This document shows positions 41,362 through 50,734 of a stretch of DNA of 64,000 bases, in pieces. The stretch comes from Rubrimonas sp036788415 (GTDB lineage Bacteria; Pseudomonadota; Alphaproteobacteria; Rhodobacterales; Rhodobacteraceae). The stretch lies in assembly GCF_036788415.1 (NCBI RefSeq), contig NZ_DAIQNN010000006.1, forward strand, positions 1-64,000, given 5' to 3'. Each line of letters begins with the position of its first letter. Position 1 is the first letter of the stretch. Position numbers and translations under genes: made by a program. The notes under the pieces were generated by a model that made no database searches, had not been told where the DNA came from, and saw only the letters and a list, made by a program, of their open reading frames with translations.

Positions 41362-42119
41362 AGCGGGAACCGGCGCAGCAGACGGAAAGTCGCGCCGTCG
41401 CCCGGATCGCCGAACACGCAGATCTCCTCGATGTGGAAATCGGCCTCCAGCCCGGGGGCGAACAGGTCCTGAAGGATCGGCGCGGCCACTGCGGCTTCGG
41501 TCGAGGCGAGCGGGCCGGTCAGGGTGATGTGGAAGCGGAACCGGTCCAGCACCCACGGATAGCCCCAGTTGCGCAAATGCGCCTCCTCGACCATGTCGAG
41601 CCCCGCGCGGCGGCGGCGGTGCGTCTCGGCGCCGGTCAGCGGCGCGCGCAGCAGGTCGAGTTCGGTCACGCAGGCGTCGGCCAGCGCGCGCAGCGCCGGC
41701 GGGTCGACGGGCTGTCGCGCCGGATCGGGCGCCTTTTCGCCGCCCTCGCCCTCCGCCTCGGGATCGGGCGGCCCGAGCGGGCGCAGGCTGAGAAATCCGA
41801 GACCGAAATCGACCCGCAGCCCCGGCGCGCGCACCGGCGGCGTGCGTTCGGCCAGCGCCGCCACGGCCTCGCAGAGCGTGTCGGGGTCGATCCCATCGGC
41901 GAGACGGAAGGGCGGCTTGAGCGTCGCGTGCAGCCCGTAGCGGCGCGCCTCGCGGGTGAGGCGCGCGCGCGGCGCGGGCAGGCCGGGAGGCTCGGGCGCG
42001 GCGACCCCGTCTCCGGTCTCGGGATCGGCGCCGAGCCATTCCGCTCCGATCCGCGCCAGCGCGGAGCCCTGAGGCGGCGCATAGAACACGGCGTAGCGGG
42101 CGTAGGCGGTCGTGCGCAT
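41334..42119 (-). CDS. DUF1045 phosphonate-associated 2H phosphoesterase-like protein
   Basis: 261 residues with two HxT motifs, YGLHATLKPP (His64, Thr66) and FRFHITLTGP (His197, Thr199), which define the 2H phosphoesterase superfamily acting on cyclic phosphates. The start RYAVFYAPPQGSALARIGAEWLG is typical of the DUF1045 (putative phosphonate metabolism protein) family. A likely job is opening the 5-phosphoribosyl 1,2-cyclic phosphate left by PhnJ, in place of PhnP; that is inference. It lies on the strand opposite to both flanking phn genes and is divergent from phnM over 132 nt. Confidence 0.82.
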   Translation of the reverse strand: MRTTAYARYAVFYAPPQGSALARIGAEWLGADPETGDGVAAPEPPGLPAPRARLTREARRYGLHATLKPPFRLADGIDPDTLCEAVAALAERTPPVRAPGLRVDFGLGFLSLRPLGPPDPEAEGEGGEKAPDPARQPVDPPALRALADACVTELDLLRAPLTGAETHRRRRAGLDMVEEAHLRNWGYPWVLDRFRFHITLTGPLASTEAAVAAPILQDLFAPGLEADFHIEEICVFGDPGDGATFRLLRRFPLQGVVVSEP

Positions 42120-42251
42120 CGCATCCCTCGGGCGAGTCGGCGGCTCTGCTGCGCTTCTATCCCTCTGAGCGTGACCGATATATGAAATTGACGCCGGCGC
42201 CGCGCTCGACTACCGCCCGACGCGGCCCGCCGCCGCCGCAGGAGCCCCGCA

Positions 42252-43403
42252 ATGCCCTCCCCTTCCGCCGAACTGACGCTGGCCAACGCGCGAGTCGTCG
42301 CCCCAGACCGGGTCTTCGTCGGCGCGGTTCTGGTGCGCGACGGCATGATCGCCGACATCTCCGAAGGGGCGCGCGCGCCGGCCGGCGCGGTCGATTGCGA
42401 AGGCGACCACCTTCTTCCCGGCCTCGTCGAGCTGCACACCGACAATCTGGAGCGCCATCTGCACCCCCGCCCAGGCGTGGACTGGCCGCGCCGCGCCGCC
42501 GTCGCCGCTCATGACGCCGAATTCGCCGCCGGCGGCGCGACGACCGTGCTCGACGCGCTGCGTCTCGGCTCGACGACCGGCGAGGACCTCGCCGCGCTGG
42601 CGCTCGAAGCGCTCGAGGCGATCGGCCAGCTGCGCGCGCTCGACCTGCTGCGCGCCGACCATTTCGTTCATCTGCGCTGCGAACTGACCGCGCCCGAACT
42701 CGTCGCCGAGTTCGACGCCCTGCATGGCGAGGACCGGCTGCGGCTGATCTCGATCATGGACCATACGCCCGGCCAGCGGCAATTCGCGAGCCTCGACCAG
42801 TACGTCCTCTATTACCGCGACAAGAAGGGCTTCACCGACGCGCAGCTCGACGCCCACATCGCCGAGGCCAAGGCGTTGCAGGAGGCCCATGGCGCGCCGA
42901 ACCTCGCCGCGATGGTCGCGCGGATGCGCGGCGCGCGCTTCGCCATCGCGAGCCATGACGACGCGACCGAAGCCCATGTCGCCGAAAGTGCGGCGCTCGG
43001 CGCGGGCATCGCCGAATTTCCCACGACCCTCGAAGCCGCGCGCGCCTCGCGGGCGGCGGGGATGCGCATCCTGATGGGCGCGCCCAACGTGCTGCGCGGC
43101 AAATCGCATTCGGGCAACGTCTCGGCGCTGGAGCTGGCCCGCGACGGGCTGGTGGACATCCTGTCCTCGGACTACGCCCCCGCCTCGCTGCTGCTCGCCG
43201 CCTTCAAGCTCGCCGAGGAGGTCGAGGGCTGGACTCTGCCGCGCGCCGTCGCCTGCGTCACCCGCAACCCGGCCGAAGCCGTGGGCCTCGACGACCGCGG
43301 GGCCATCGAGATCGGGCGGCGCGCCGACCTCGCGCGCGTCTATCACGTCGAGCGGCTCTGCGTGACGCGGGGGCTTTGGCGGGCGGGGCGTCAGGTGCTC
43401 TGA
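42252..43403 (+). CDS. phnM: alpha-D-ribose 1-methylphosphonate 5-triphosphate diphosphatase PhnM
   Basis: 383 residues, amidohydrolase superfamily. GLVELHTDNLERHLHPRP near 57-74 provides metal-binding residues. SIMDHTPGQRQF, FAIASHDDATEAHV and LSSDYAPASLL carry further metal and catalytic residues. PhnM removes diphosphate from the triphosphoribosyl phosphonate before PhnJ acts. The ATG follows AGGAG by 8 nt. It has its own promoter region, separated from phnGHIJKLN by the reversed DUF1045 gene. It ends overlapping the convergent hydrolase gene by 13 nt. Confidence 0.94.
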   Translation: MPSPSAELTLANARVVAPDRVFVGAVLVRDGMIADISEGARAPAGAVDCEGDHLLPGLVELHTDNLERHLHPRPGVDWPRRAAVAAHDAEFAAGGATTVLDALRLGSTTGEDLAALALEALEAIGQLRALDLLRADHFVHLRCELTAPELVAEFDALHGEDRLRLISIMDHTPGQRQFASLDQYVLYYRDKKGFTDAQLDAHIAEAKALQEAHGAPNLAAMVARMRGARFAIASHDDATEAHVAESAALGAGIAEFPTTLEAARASRAAGMRILMGAPNVLRGKSHSGNVSALELARDGLVDILSSDYAPASLLLAAFKLAEEVEGWTLPRAVACVTRNPAEAVGLDDRGAIEIGRRADLARVYHVERLCVTRGLWRAGRQVL

Positions 43404-44500
43404 GGGCTCGGCGCCGCGACGGGCGCGATCAGGCGGGTCAGCGTCTCGGGATTGCGGAAATACTGCTCGTGGGTCGAGGCGTTCCAGCCGGCCCACCAGC
43501 CCTGAGGCGAGCGGACCACCAGCGAGGACGCCTCGCCGAAGGCTTCGCGGTGGCCCGGCGTGAACCCCGCAACCCAGTCGTTGCGCGCGATCACGTCAGT
43601 CCAGCCTGCGAGCGGGGGATCGGCGGCGAGCAGCTTGGCGCGCTCGGCGTCCATCTCGGGCTCCTGCGCGCAGAACACCCGCATCGGCGCGCCCCAGCTG
43701 TGGAAGTGGGTGCGCGCGCGGTCGGCCCCCCAATCGGCCAGCGCGTCGATGGCGATGGCCGCGCCCATGCTGTGACCGACGACGAAGACTTCGTCGTAAC
43801 ACTCTGGCGAAGCGTAGATCTGGGCGAGCAGCCGCTCGACGCGGCTTTTCGCGCGCGCGCGCACGCCGGCGGCGGCGTCGCCTTCGCGCGCGTCGGTGAG
43901 ATAGCTCTTCGAGAACTCGGCCAACGCCGCGATCCGGTCGGCCTGAAGCCCCGCCAGAAGCCCCGGCAGGACGGTCCACCAGGGCTGCGCCTGCACCCAT
44001 CCCACCGCGCCCGAGAGCGCGTCGGCGCCGACGAGCCCCGACAGCCAGCCCGGCGCGAGCGAGGGGTCCGACGCCAGCGCCTTGGCCGCGAGCAGGGCCA
44101 GCGAGGCGTACCACGCCAGCAGCAGCGCACCCGAAGCCGCCAGCGCCGCGCCCAGATAATTGGGCCGCAGCAGGCCCTTGGCGACGCCACCGAAGAACCA
44201 GTAGGCCAGCAGCGCGAAACCGCGCGTGACCTTGCGAACAGGGTCTGCGGGCAGTTCGGCGGGGATCAGATCGCCCCAGAACGCCTCGTGGACGTCGATG
44301 CGGATGGCGGGCGCGTCGGGCCGACGCTCGGTCGCGGTCAACCGGCGCGCCGAAAAGCCGTTGAGCTCGACCGGGTCGGGTTCGAAATCCCGCGCGAAGC
44401 CGTCGGCGTGGAACTCGAAGGCGGCGCAGAGCTGGTCGCGAACCGCCCCCTGCTCGCGCTTGCCGTAGCCCGGAACGACGACGACCGCGCGGCGGATCAT
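43391..44500 (-). CDS. alpha/beta-hydrolase-like protein with central membrane segments
   Basis: 369 residues. It starts VVVVPGYGKREQG like an alpha/beta-hydrolase strand-loop, and has a nucleophile elbow GHSMGAAIA with Ser244. Residues ~94-140 contain two hydrophobic helices that interrupt the fold. The arrangement resembles poorly studied membrane-associated hydrolases of proteobacteria; no substrate can be named. Start is 4 nt after the stop of the ATP12 gene, so it belongs to the HAD-ATP12 transcription unit. Confidence 0.55.
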   Translation of the reverse strand: MIRRAVVVVPGYGKREQGAVRDQLCAAFEFHADGFARDFEPDPVELNGFSARRLTATERRPDAPAIRIDVHEAFWGDLIPAELPADPVRKVTRGFALLAYWFFGGVAKGLLRPNYLGAALAASGALLLAWYASLALLAAKALASDPSLAPGWLSGLVGADALSGAVGWVQAQPWWTVLPGLLAGLQADRIAALAEFSKSYLTDAREGDAAAGVRARAKSRVERLLAQIYASPECYDEVFVVGHSMGAAIAIDALADWGADRARTHFHSWGAPMRVFCAQEPEMDAERAKLLAADPPLAGWTDVIARNDWVAGFTPGHREAFGEASSLVVRSPQGWWAGWNASTHEQYFRNPETLTRLIAPVAAPSPQST

Positions 44501-44504
44501 GGCG

Positions 44505-45215
44505 CTACCGTGCCTCGCGCAGCAGCGCCGCGAGCCGCGCCGCGTCGAGGAACGCCGCGCGCCGGCGTTCGGCGGCGGCTTCGGCCTCGGCGTCCGCGCC
44601 CCATTGCGCGATCTGCCAGATCTCGTCGACCCGGCTCGCCTCCCAGGCTTCGGCTGCGTCCATCGCCCCCTCCGCCGCCGCCAGCCCCAGCACGAGCGAC
44701 CCCGAAAGGCTCGTCAGTTCGGCCAGCGCCGTCAAGGCGAAAGCGTCGCAGGCCGCCACCGCCGCGCGCAGCCGCGCGAGGCTCTCGGGCGGCTGGGCGA
44801 CAGGGGCGATCCCTTGCGCGCAGATCAGCGGCGCGCCGTGGCGGGCGCGCGCCCAGGCGAGCGGCGGGTCCCACGCCGCCGCCTCGCGCGCGACGAGTTC
44901 GGCGGGCGCGGCGGCGCGGTAACAAAGAAGATCGCTCGCCCCGTAAGCCGCGACGTCCTCGACCACCTGCGCCTGCGCCGGGGCGACTCGGTCAAGCGCG
45001 GTGTTGAGCGCGCGGGTCAACGGCATGGTCTGCGGCGCGAGCGTCTCGCCCTGCGCCGCCCATTCCGAGGCGACGCCCTCGGCCAGCGCGCGCAGAGGCG
45101 CCGCCAGCGGCCTGCCGGCGGGGGTGCGGACGGGCCGGCCGTCGAGCAGCACCGCCCAGCCCTCGGGAGCCTCGACGGCGGCGGCCTCGGTCCAGAAGCG
45201 TTTGCGCGCGGTCAT
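44505..45215 (-). CDS. ATP12 family chaperone for F1-ATPase assembly
   Basis: 236 residues. RFWTEAAAVEAPEGWAVLLDGRPVRTPAGRPLAAP is split over residues 6-40 and matches the N-terminal ATP12 signature. YGASDLLCYRAAAPAELVAREAAAWDPPLAW and LTSLSGSLVLGLAAAEG also match. ATP12 binds the alpha subunit of F1 during assembly and is shared by mitochondria and alphaproteobacteria, which supports the lineage call. ATGA overlap with the HAD gene, a pairing common in this class. Confidence 0.9.
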   Translation of the reverse strand: MTARKRFWTEAAAVEAPEGWAVLLDGRPVRTPAGRPLAAPLRALAEGVASEWAAQGETLAPQTMPLTRALNTALDRVAPAQAQVVEDVAAYGASDLLCYRAAAPAELVAREAAAWDPPLAWARARHGAPLICAQGIAPVAQPPESLARLRAAVAACDAFALTALAELTSLSGSLVLGLAAAEGAMDAAEAWEASRVDEIWQIAQWGADAEAEAAAERRRAAFLDAARLAALLREAR

Positions 45216-45886
45216 TCCAGCGCCTCCAGCGCCGCGTCGAGCGCGTCGAAATGGTCGATCACGATCTCGGCGCCGGCCGCCAGCAGCGCGTCCGGCGCGT
45301 GATAGCCCCAGGCCACCCCGATCGCGCGCGCGCCGGCGTTGCGCGCCATCGCGACGTCGTAGATCGTGTCGCCGATCACAACCGCGTCGCAGGCCTGCGC
45401 GCCAGTCGCCCGCAGAGCGTTCAGCACCATGCCGGGATGGGGCTTCGATGGCGCGTCGTCGGAGGTCTGCAGCGTCAGGAAAAAGCCCCGCAGATCATGC
45501 GCATCGAGCAAATGGTCGAGCCCGCGCCGGGCCTTGCCGGTCGCCACGCCCAGAAGCCGCTCGGTCCGGGACAGCCGGGCGAGCGCGGCGCGCGCCCCGG
45601 GATAGAGGGGCATCGCCGCCTCGCCGCCGGTCTCGGCGCGAATTCGGATGAAGGCGCGCTTGTAACAGGCTGCGATCTCGACCGTTTCGACATCGGATAG
45701 GCCGGGGTCGAGCGCCGCGGCGGCCTCGACCAGCGACAGGCCGATGATGGCGCGGATCGCGCCGTCGGGCGGAGCGGGCCGTCCGAGATCGGCGAAGGCG
45801 GCCCGCATCGCGGCGAGGATGAATCGCTGGCTGTCGATCAGGGTGCCGTCCACGTCGAACAGCGCGAGGCGCAGGCGCGAAGACAT
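45212..45886 (-). CDS. HAD family hydrolase (phosphoglycolate phosphatase-like)
   Basis: 224 residues. Motif I DVDGTLIDS (Asp11, Asp13), motif II region LLGVATGKARRG, and motif III/IV SKPHPGMVLNAL and VVIGDTIYDVAMARNAGA. A helical cap sits between residues 20 and 85. The set is that of Gph/PGMB-like phosphatases; substrate unproven. Start ATG after GGAG. First gene of the HAD-ATP12-hydrolase unit, divergent from the YcjX gene. Confidence 0.85.
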   Translation of the reverse strand: MSSRLRLALFDVDGTLIDSQRFILAAMRAAFADLGRPAPPDGAIRAIIGLSLVEAAAALDPGLSDVETVEIAACYKRAFIRIRAETGGEAAMPLYPGARAALARLSRTERLLGVATGKARRGLDHLLDAHDLRGFFLTLQTSDDAPSKPHPGMVLNALRATGAQACDAVVIGDTIYDVAMARNAGARAIGVAWGYHAPDALLAAGAEIVIDHFDALDAALEALE

Positions 45887-46045
45887 CGGCGGGCTCCGTG
45901 GCGGCGGGGGCGGGCTTGGCCGGGTTCTAGCGCCCCGCGCCCGGCGCTGGAAGCCCGCGCCGGCGCATTCGCAGGGCGAGCGCCTCTCCCAAAGCGGCGG
46001 CGCGCAGTCTATATCGGCCGGGCGCCCCCAGTCGGAACTCCGCCC

Positions 46046-47512
46046 ATGCTCGGCCGCCTGATCGACGACTTGTTGCTGCGTCCCGTCGAGGAGGCGCGCG
46101 ACGCGGCGTCCGAAGCTTTTCTGGAGCCGACGCTGCGGCTCGGCGTCACCGGGCTCAGCCGGGCGGGCAAGACGGTCTTCATCACCTCGCTGGTCGCCAA
46201 TCTGCTGGCGCGGGGGCGGATGCAACGGCTGCGCGCGCAGGCCGACGGGCGGATCGCCGCCGTGGCGCTGCGCCCTCAGCCCGACCGCGGCGTGCCCCGC
46301 TTCGAGTTCGAACGCCACATGGCCGATCTCGCCGGCGAGCCGCCGCGCTGGCCGGCCTCGACGCGCTCGGTCTCGCAATTGCGGCTGTCGGTGCGCTACC
46401 GCTCCGAGAGCTGGCTCGCCGGGCTGGCCGGCGCGTTTTCGGGTCCGCAGACCCTGCATCTCGACATCGTCGACTATCCCGGCGAATGGCTGCTCGACCT
46501 GCCGCTGATGGGAATGCGCTACGCCGAGTGGTCGGCGAAGGCCCTCGCCGCCGCCGAGACGCCGCTGCGCGCGGGCTTCGCGGAGCGCTGGCGCGCGGCG
46601 CTGGCGGAGGCCGACCCGACGGCGCCTTACGACGAGGCGCGCGCCCAGGCGCTGGCGGAGGGGTGGCGGGTTCATCTGGCCGCCTGCAAGGACGCCGGCC
46701 TGTCCGGGCTGACGCCGGGCCGCTTCCTCGCGCCGGGCGATCTGGAGGGGTCGCCGGCGCTGACCTTCGCGCCATTGCCGGACGGCCCCGGAGACAGGCG
46801 CTCGCTGCGCGCGGAATTCGCCCGCCGCTACGACGCCTATCGCGCGCAGGTGATCGCGCCGTTCTTCCGCGACCATTTCGCGCGGATCGAGCGGCAGATC
46901 GTGCTGGTCGACCTGCTGAGCGCGCTCGACGCGGGTCCCGGCGCCGTCGGCGACCTGCGGGCGGCGATGGGCGAGATCCTCGGCTGCTTCCGCCCGGGCG
47001 CCAATTCCTGGCTCAGCGCGTTGCTGGGCCGCCGGGTCGACCGCATCCTGTTCGCCGCGACCAAGGCCGACCACGTCCACCACTCCCAGCATCCGCGGAT
47101 GACCGCGATCCTGCAGGCCCTGCTGCGCGAGAGCGTCGAGAGGGCGCAGTTCCGCGGCGCGCAGGTCGAGGCGCTGGCGGTCGCGGGGCTGCGCGCGACG
47201 GTGGAACAGGAGATCGCGCGCGATGGCGAGACGCTCGCCTGCGTCCGCGGCAAGCTCAAGGCGACCGGACGCGAGGCGGCGCTCTACCCCGGCGAAATTC
47301 CCGACGATCCGCAGGCGGTGCTCGCCTCGGCGCGCGAGGGGCTGGCGCACGAACCCGGCTGGCTCGGCGGCGCCTTCGACGTGATGGATTTCGCGCCCCC
47401 CAAAGGCGCAGGCGGCGCGTCGGCGGCGCCGGGCCGGCGCGACGCCGACGGGCCGCCGCACATCCGGCTCGACCGGGCGCTCGACTTCCTGATCGGCGAC
47501 CGGCTGGCCTGA
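46046..47512 (+). CDS. YcjX family P-loop protein
   Basis: 488 residues. Walker A GLSRAGKT at 36-43, DIVDYPGEWLLDLPLMG as the Walker B/switch region, and TKADHVHHSQHP as a G4-like TKAD motif. These are hallmarks of the YcjX (DUF463) family of GTPase-like proteins. E. coli ycjX is paired with ycjF in a stress operon; the same pairing with a DUF697 protein is seen here, 11 nt downstream. Function is not settled in the family. Confidence 0.88.
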   Translation: MLGRLIDDLLLRPVEEARDAASEAFLEPTLRLGVTGLSRAGKTVFITSLVANLLARGRMQRLRAQADGRIAAVALRPQPDRGVPRFEFERHMADLAGEPPRWPASTRSVSQLRLSVRYRSESWLAGLAGAFSGPQTLHLDIVDYPGEWLLDLPLMGMRYAEWSAKALAAAETPLRAGFAERWRAALAEADPTAPYDEARAQALAEGWRVHLAACKDAGLSGLTPGRFLAPGDLEGSPALTFAPLPDGPGDRRSLRAEFARRYDAYRAQVIAPFFRDHFARIERQIVLVDLLSALDAGPGAVGDLRAAMGEILGCFRPGANSWLSALLGRRVDRILFAATKADHVHHSQHPRMTAILQALLRESVERAQFRGAQVEALAVAGLRATVEQEIARDGETLACVRGKLKATGREAALYPGEIPDDPQAVLASAREGLAHEPGWLGGAFDVMDFAPPKGAGGASAAPGRRDADGPPHIRLDRALDFLIGDRLA

Positions 47513-47523
47513 GGAGCCCCGCG

Positions 47524-48546
47524 ATGACCCGCACCCCCCGCCGACCCGTCGTGTTCGACGCCGACGATCCCGCCCTCGGCGCCCCCGCCCCCGACCCCGG
47601 CGACGCGCCCGAGATCGGCCCGGAGATCGGCGCGGAAGGGCGGGACGCGCTTGCTGGCGAACCGGCGGGGCTGCGCGCGGCGCGGCTCGCGGCCCGCCCC
47701 TCGTCAGCGCTCGCGCGCTGGTTCTGGAGCGCGGCGCTGGCGCTGGTCGGGCTCGCGACTTCGGTCGCGCTGTACGATTTCGTCGCCGGGCTGATCGCGC
47801 GCAATGCGATCCTCGGCTGGGTGGCGCTGGGGCTGACGGCGGCGCTCGCCGCCGCGCTGGTCGTCTTCGCACTGCGGGAGGCGGCGGCGGTGGCGCGGCT
47901 CGGGCGCGTCGACGCGCTGCGCGCGCAGGCGGCGCGGGCGCGCGAGAGCGGCGACGCGCGCGCCGCGCAAGCGACGCTGAAAGGGCTGCGCCGGCTCTAT
48001 GCGGGGCGGCGCGACATGGACTGGGCGCTCGCCGACCTCGCCCGCGCCGCCGACCAGCCGCCCGAGGCCGAGGCGCTGCTCGACGCAGCCGAACGCGCGC
48101 TGATGCGCGATCTCGACGCGCGCGCGGCGGCGGCGGCGGGGCGGGCGGCGCGGACGGTGGCGGCGGCGACGGCGCTGATCCCTCTGGCGCTGGTCGACGT
48201 CCTCGCCGCGCTGACCGCCAATCTGCGCATGATCCGCGAGATCGCAGAAATCTACGGTGGGCGGGCGGGATGGTTGGGCTCGTGGAAGCTGCTCAAGGCC
48301 GTGGCGGCGCATCTTGTGGCGACGGGCGCGGTGGCCGTCGGCGACGACCTGATAGGGCCGGCGATCGGCGGCGGCGTTCTCGCCCGGCTGTCGCGCCGCT
48401 TCGGCGAAGGGCTGATCAACGGCGCACTGACCGCGCGCGTCGGGGCCGCCGCCATCGCCGTCTGCCGCCCGCTGCCCTTCGCCGCGCTGCCCCGCCCGAC
48501 GGGTCGCGGTCTGGCCGCGGCGGCGCTGAAGGGCCTGATGCGCTGA
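47524..48546 (+). CDS. YcjF/TIGR01620 family membrane protein (DUF697)
   Basis: 340 residues. A polar Pro/Asp-rich start is followed by two membrane helices (about 66-85 and 92-115). A cytoplasmic helical part (about 120-200) leads into a C-terminal DUF697-like domain with TALIPLALVDVLAALTANLRMIREIAEIYGG. Partner of the upstream YcjX protein. GAGGAG precedes the ATG. The C-terminal half is small-residue-rich and may insert into the membrane. Confidence 0.82.
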   Translation: MTRTPRRPVVFDADDPALGAPAPDPGDAPEIGPEIGAEGRDALAGEPAGLRAARLAARPSSALARWFWSAALALVGLATSVALYDFVAGLIARNAILGWVALGLTAALAAALVVFALREAAAVARLGRVDALRAQAARARESGDARAAQATLKGLRRLYAGRRDMDWALADLARAADQPPEAEALLDAAERALMRDLDARAAAAAGRAARTVAAATALIPLALVDVLAALTANLRMIREIAEIYGGRAGWLGSWKLLKAVAAHLVATGAVAVGDDLIGPAIGGGVLARLSRRFGEGLINGALTARVGAAAIAVCRPLPFAALPRPTGRGLAAAALKGLMR

Positions 48547-48691
48547 GCCCGGAGAACGGCCGCCCGCGCGCTTGAGTCCCACAGACGCGTCGAGGGTTTT
48601 CGTTTACTATCTTCCCCGTAAGGTTGAGCCGCCGCGCGCGGCGATCCGAGCGGTCGCAGCGGGGGCGGGACACCGACCGGATGATCGCTCC

Positions 48692-50734
48692 ATGCCGCGC
48701 GACCTCGAAGTGGATTTCCAGGCTCTGCTGCTGAGCGTCTTCGAGACGCTGGGCGCGGCGACCGGCGACGCCTTTTTCGAAACGCTCGCGCGCTGCGCCG
48801 CCGAAGGCGTCGGGGCGGATATCGCGCTGATCGGCGCGCTCGAGCCGGGCGGCCGCGCGGTGCGGAGCCTCGCAGTGCTCGAGGACGGCGCCGCGCAGCC
48901 GCAAATCGTCTACCACCTGCGCGGCACGCCCTGCGAGAACGTGGTCGAAACCGGCGCCTGCGTCATCGAGGACGACCTTCAGGCGCGTTTTCCCCACGAC
49001 GCGACGCTGAGGGAGCTCGGGATCGTCGCCTATGCCGGCGCGCCGGTGCGCGATCACGAGGGCCGCGCGGTCGGGCTGATCGCGCTCATGGCGCGCCGCC
49101 GCTTCGCCAACGCCGAGATGCTGCCGCCGCTCCTGCGCGCCGTCGCCCGTCGGATCGGCGCCGAGATCGAGCACGCCGAGACCGAACGCCGCCTGCGCGC
49201 CGCAGAAGAACGCGCGCAGCTGATGGAGCAGCGGCTGCGCGACGGGATCGAGGCGATGCCGGCGGGTTTCGCGCTGTTCGACGCAGAGGACCGTCTGGTG
49301 CTGTGCAACACCGCCTATCGCCGGGACACCGGCCTGCTCGGCGGCGCGCCGGTCGAGGACGGCGCGCGCTTCGAGGACATCCTGCGCCGCAACGTCGCCT
49401 CGGGCCGGATGATCGACCCCCTCGCCCTTTCCGACCCCGACGCCTATCTCGCCGACCGCCTCGCCCGCCACGCGGCGCCCGACGGCTCGCCCATCGAACA
49501 GGCGATGGAGGGGGCGCGCTGGGCCGAGGTCGTCGAGCGGCGCACCGCCGACGGCGGAGTGGTGATCGTGCGCAGCGACGTCACCGCGCGCAAGCGCAGC
49601 GAACTGCGCCTGCTCGACGCCATTGCGAGCATCCCGTTCGGCTTCATCATGTGCGATCCCGACGACCGGCTCCTGCTGGTCAACCGCCGCTATCGCGAAC
49701 TGTACCCCGAGTTCGGCGACGCGCTGACGCCGGGAACGCCCTTCGCCGATCTCTGCGAAATCTGCGCGCGGGAGATCGACGCGAGCGTCGACGGGCGGGC
49801 CCGCGCCCGCTGGATCGCCGAGCGCATGGCCCGCCACCGCGCGCCGGGGGCGCCGAGCCAGCACCAGACGCGCGGGGGGCGCAGCCTGCTGGTCTCCGAA
49901 AGCCGCACCTCCGAAGGCGGCTATATCGGCGTGCACGCCGACATCACGCCGCTCGTGCTGATGCACCACGAATTGCGCGCCGCCAGCGAGAGCGCGGCGG
50001 CCGCGCTGGCGGTGAAAAGCCGCTTCCTCGCCACGATGAGCCACGAGCTGCGCACCCCGCTCAACGCGATCCTCGGCTTCTCGGAGCTGATGGCGCACGA
50101 GGTGAAGGGGCCTCTGCCGGAGGCCTATCGCGAGTACGTCTCGATCATCCGCAGTTCGGGCGAGTTCCTGCTGTCGCTGATCACCGACATTCTCGACCTC
50201 TCGCGCATCGAAGCCGGCAAGATGCAGATCGAGCGCGCGCCGCTGGCGCTGGGGCCGCTGGCGACGGAATCGGTCGCGATGCTGTCGGAGATGGCGCGGC
50301 GCAAGCGTCTGGTGCTGCGGGCCGAGATCGAGGAGGACCTGCCGCTGATCCTAGCCGACCGCCGCCGCATCCTGCAGATCCTGCACAACCTGCTGTCCAA
50401 CGCGGTGAAGTTCACCGAGCGCGGCGCCGTCGTCGCCTCGGCGCGCCGGGCCGGCGACGCCGTCGCCTTGTCCGTGCGCGACAGCGGGCGCGGCATGACC
50501 CCCGAGGAGATCGAGGAGGCGCTCGTCCCCTTCCAGCAGGCGCGCAGCCTCAGCGGGGCGGAGAAGCTTCAGGGAACCGGGCTCGGCCTGTCGATCGTCA
50601 AGGCGCTGGTCGAACTGCACGAGGGCGCGCTGGAGATCCGCAGCGCGCCGGGGGCGGGGACTACGGTCGAAATCCGCCTCCCGGCGGCGCCGGGCGCGGT
50701 CGGGCTCAGTTCTCGCCCGGCCTCGGCAGAGTGA
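48692..50734 (+). CDS. GAF-PAS-PAS soluble hybrid-less sensor histidine kinase
   Basis: 680 residues without membrane helices. Order: GAF-like domain (about 15-155, RGTPCENVVETGACVIEDDLQ), two PAS domains of the PAS_7 type (about 180-300, starting LRDGIEAMPAGFALFD; about 305-420, starting LLDAIASIPFGFIMCD), HisKA with SHELRTPLNAILGFSELM (phosphorylated His451), and HATPase with N-box HNLLSNAVKFTERG and G-boxes VRDSGRGM and GTGLGLSIVKALVELH. It senses an internal signal. No response regulator is adjacent. The ATG was preferred over a TTG 40 codons upstream whose extension is arginine-rich. Confidence 0.85.
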   Translation: MPRDLEVDFQALLLSVFETLGAATGDAFFETLARCAAEGVGADIALIGALEPGGRAVRSLAVLEDGAAQPQIVYHLRGTPCENVVETGACVIEDDLQARFPHDATLRELGIVAYAGAPVRDHEGRAVGLIALMARRRFANAEMLPPLLRAVARRIGAEIEHAETERRLRAAEERAQLMEQRLRDGIEAMPAGFALFDAEDRLVLCNTAYRRDTGLLGGAPVEDGARFEDILRRNVASGRMIDPLALSDPDAYLADRLARHAAPDGSPIEQAMEGARWAEVVERRTADGGVVIVRSDVTARKRSELRLLDAIASIPFGFIMCDPDDRLLLVNRRYRELYPEFGDALTPGTPFADLCEICAREIDASVDGRARARWIAERMARHRAPGAPSQHQTRGGRSLLVSESRTSEGGYIGVHADITPLVLMHHELRAASESAAAALAVKSRFLATMSHELRTPLNAILGFSELMAHEVKGPLPEAYREYVSIIRSSGEFLLSLITDILDLSRIEAGKMQIERAPLALGPLATESVAMLSEMARRKRLVLRAEIEEDLPLILADRRRILQILHNLLSNAVKFTERGAVVASARRAGDAVALSVRDSGRGMTPEEIEEALVPFQQARSLSGAEKLQGTGLGLSIVKALVELHEGALEIRSAPGAGTTVEIRLPAAPGAVGLSSRPASAE

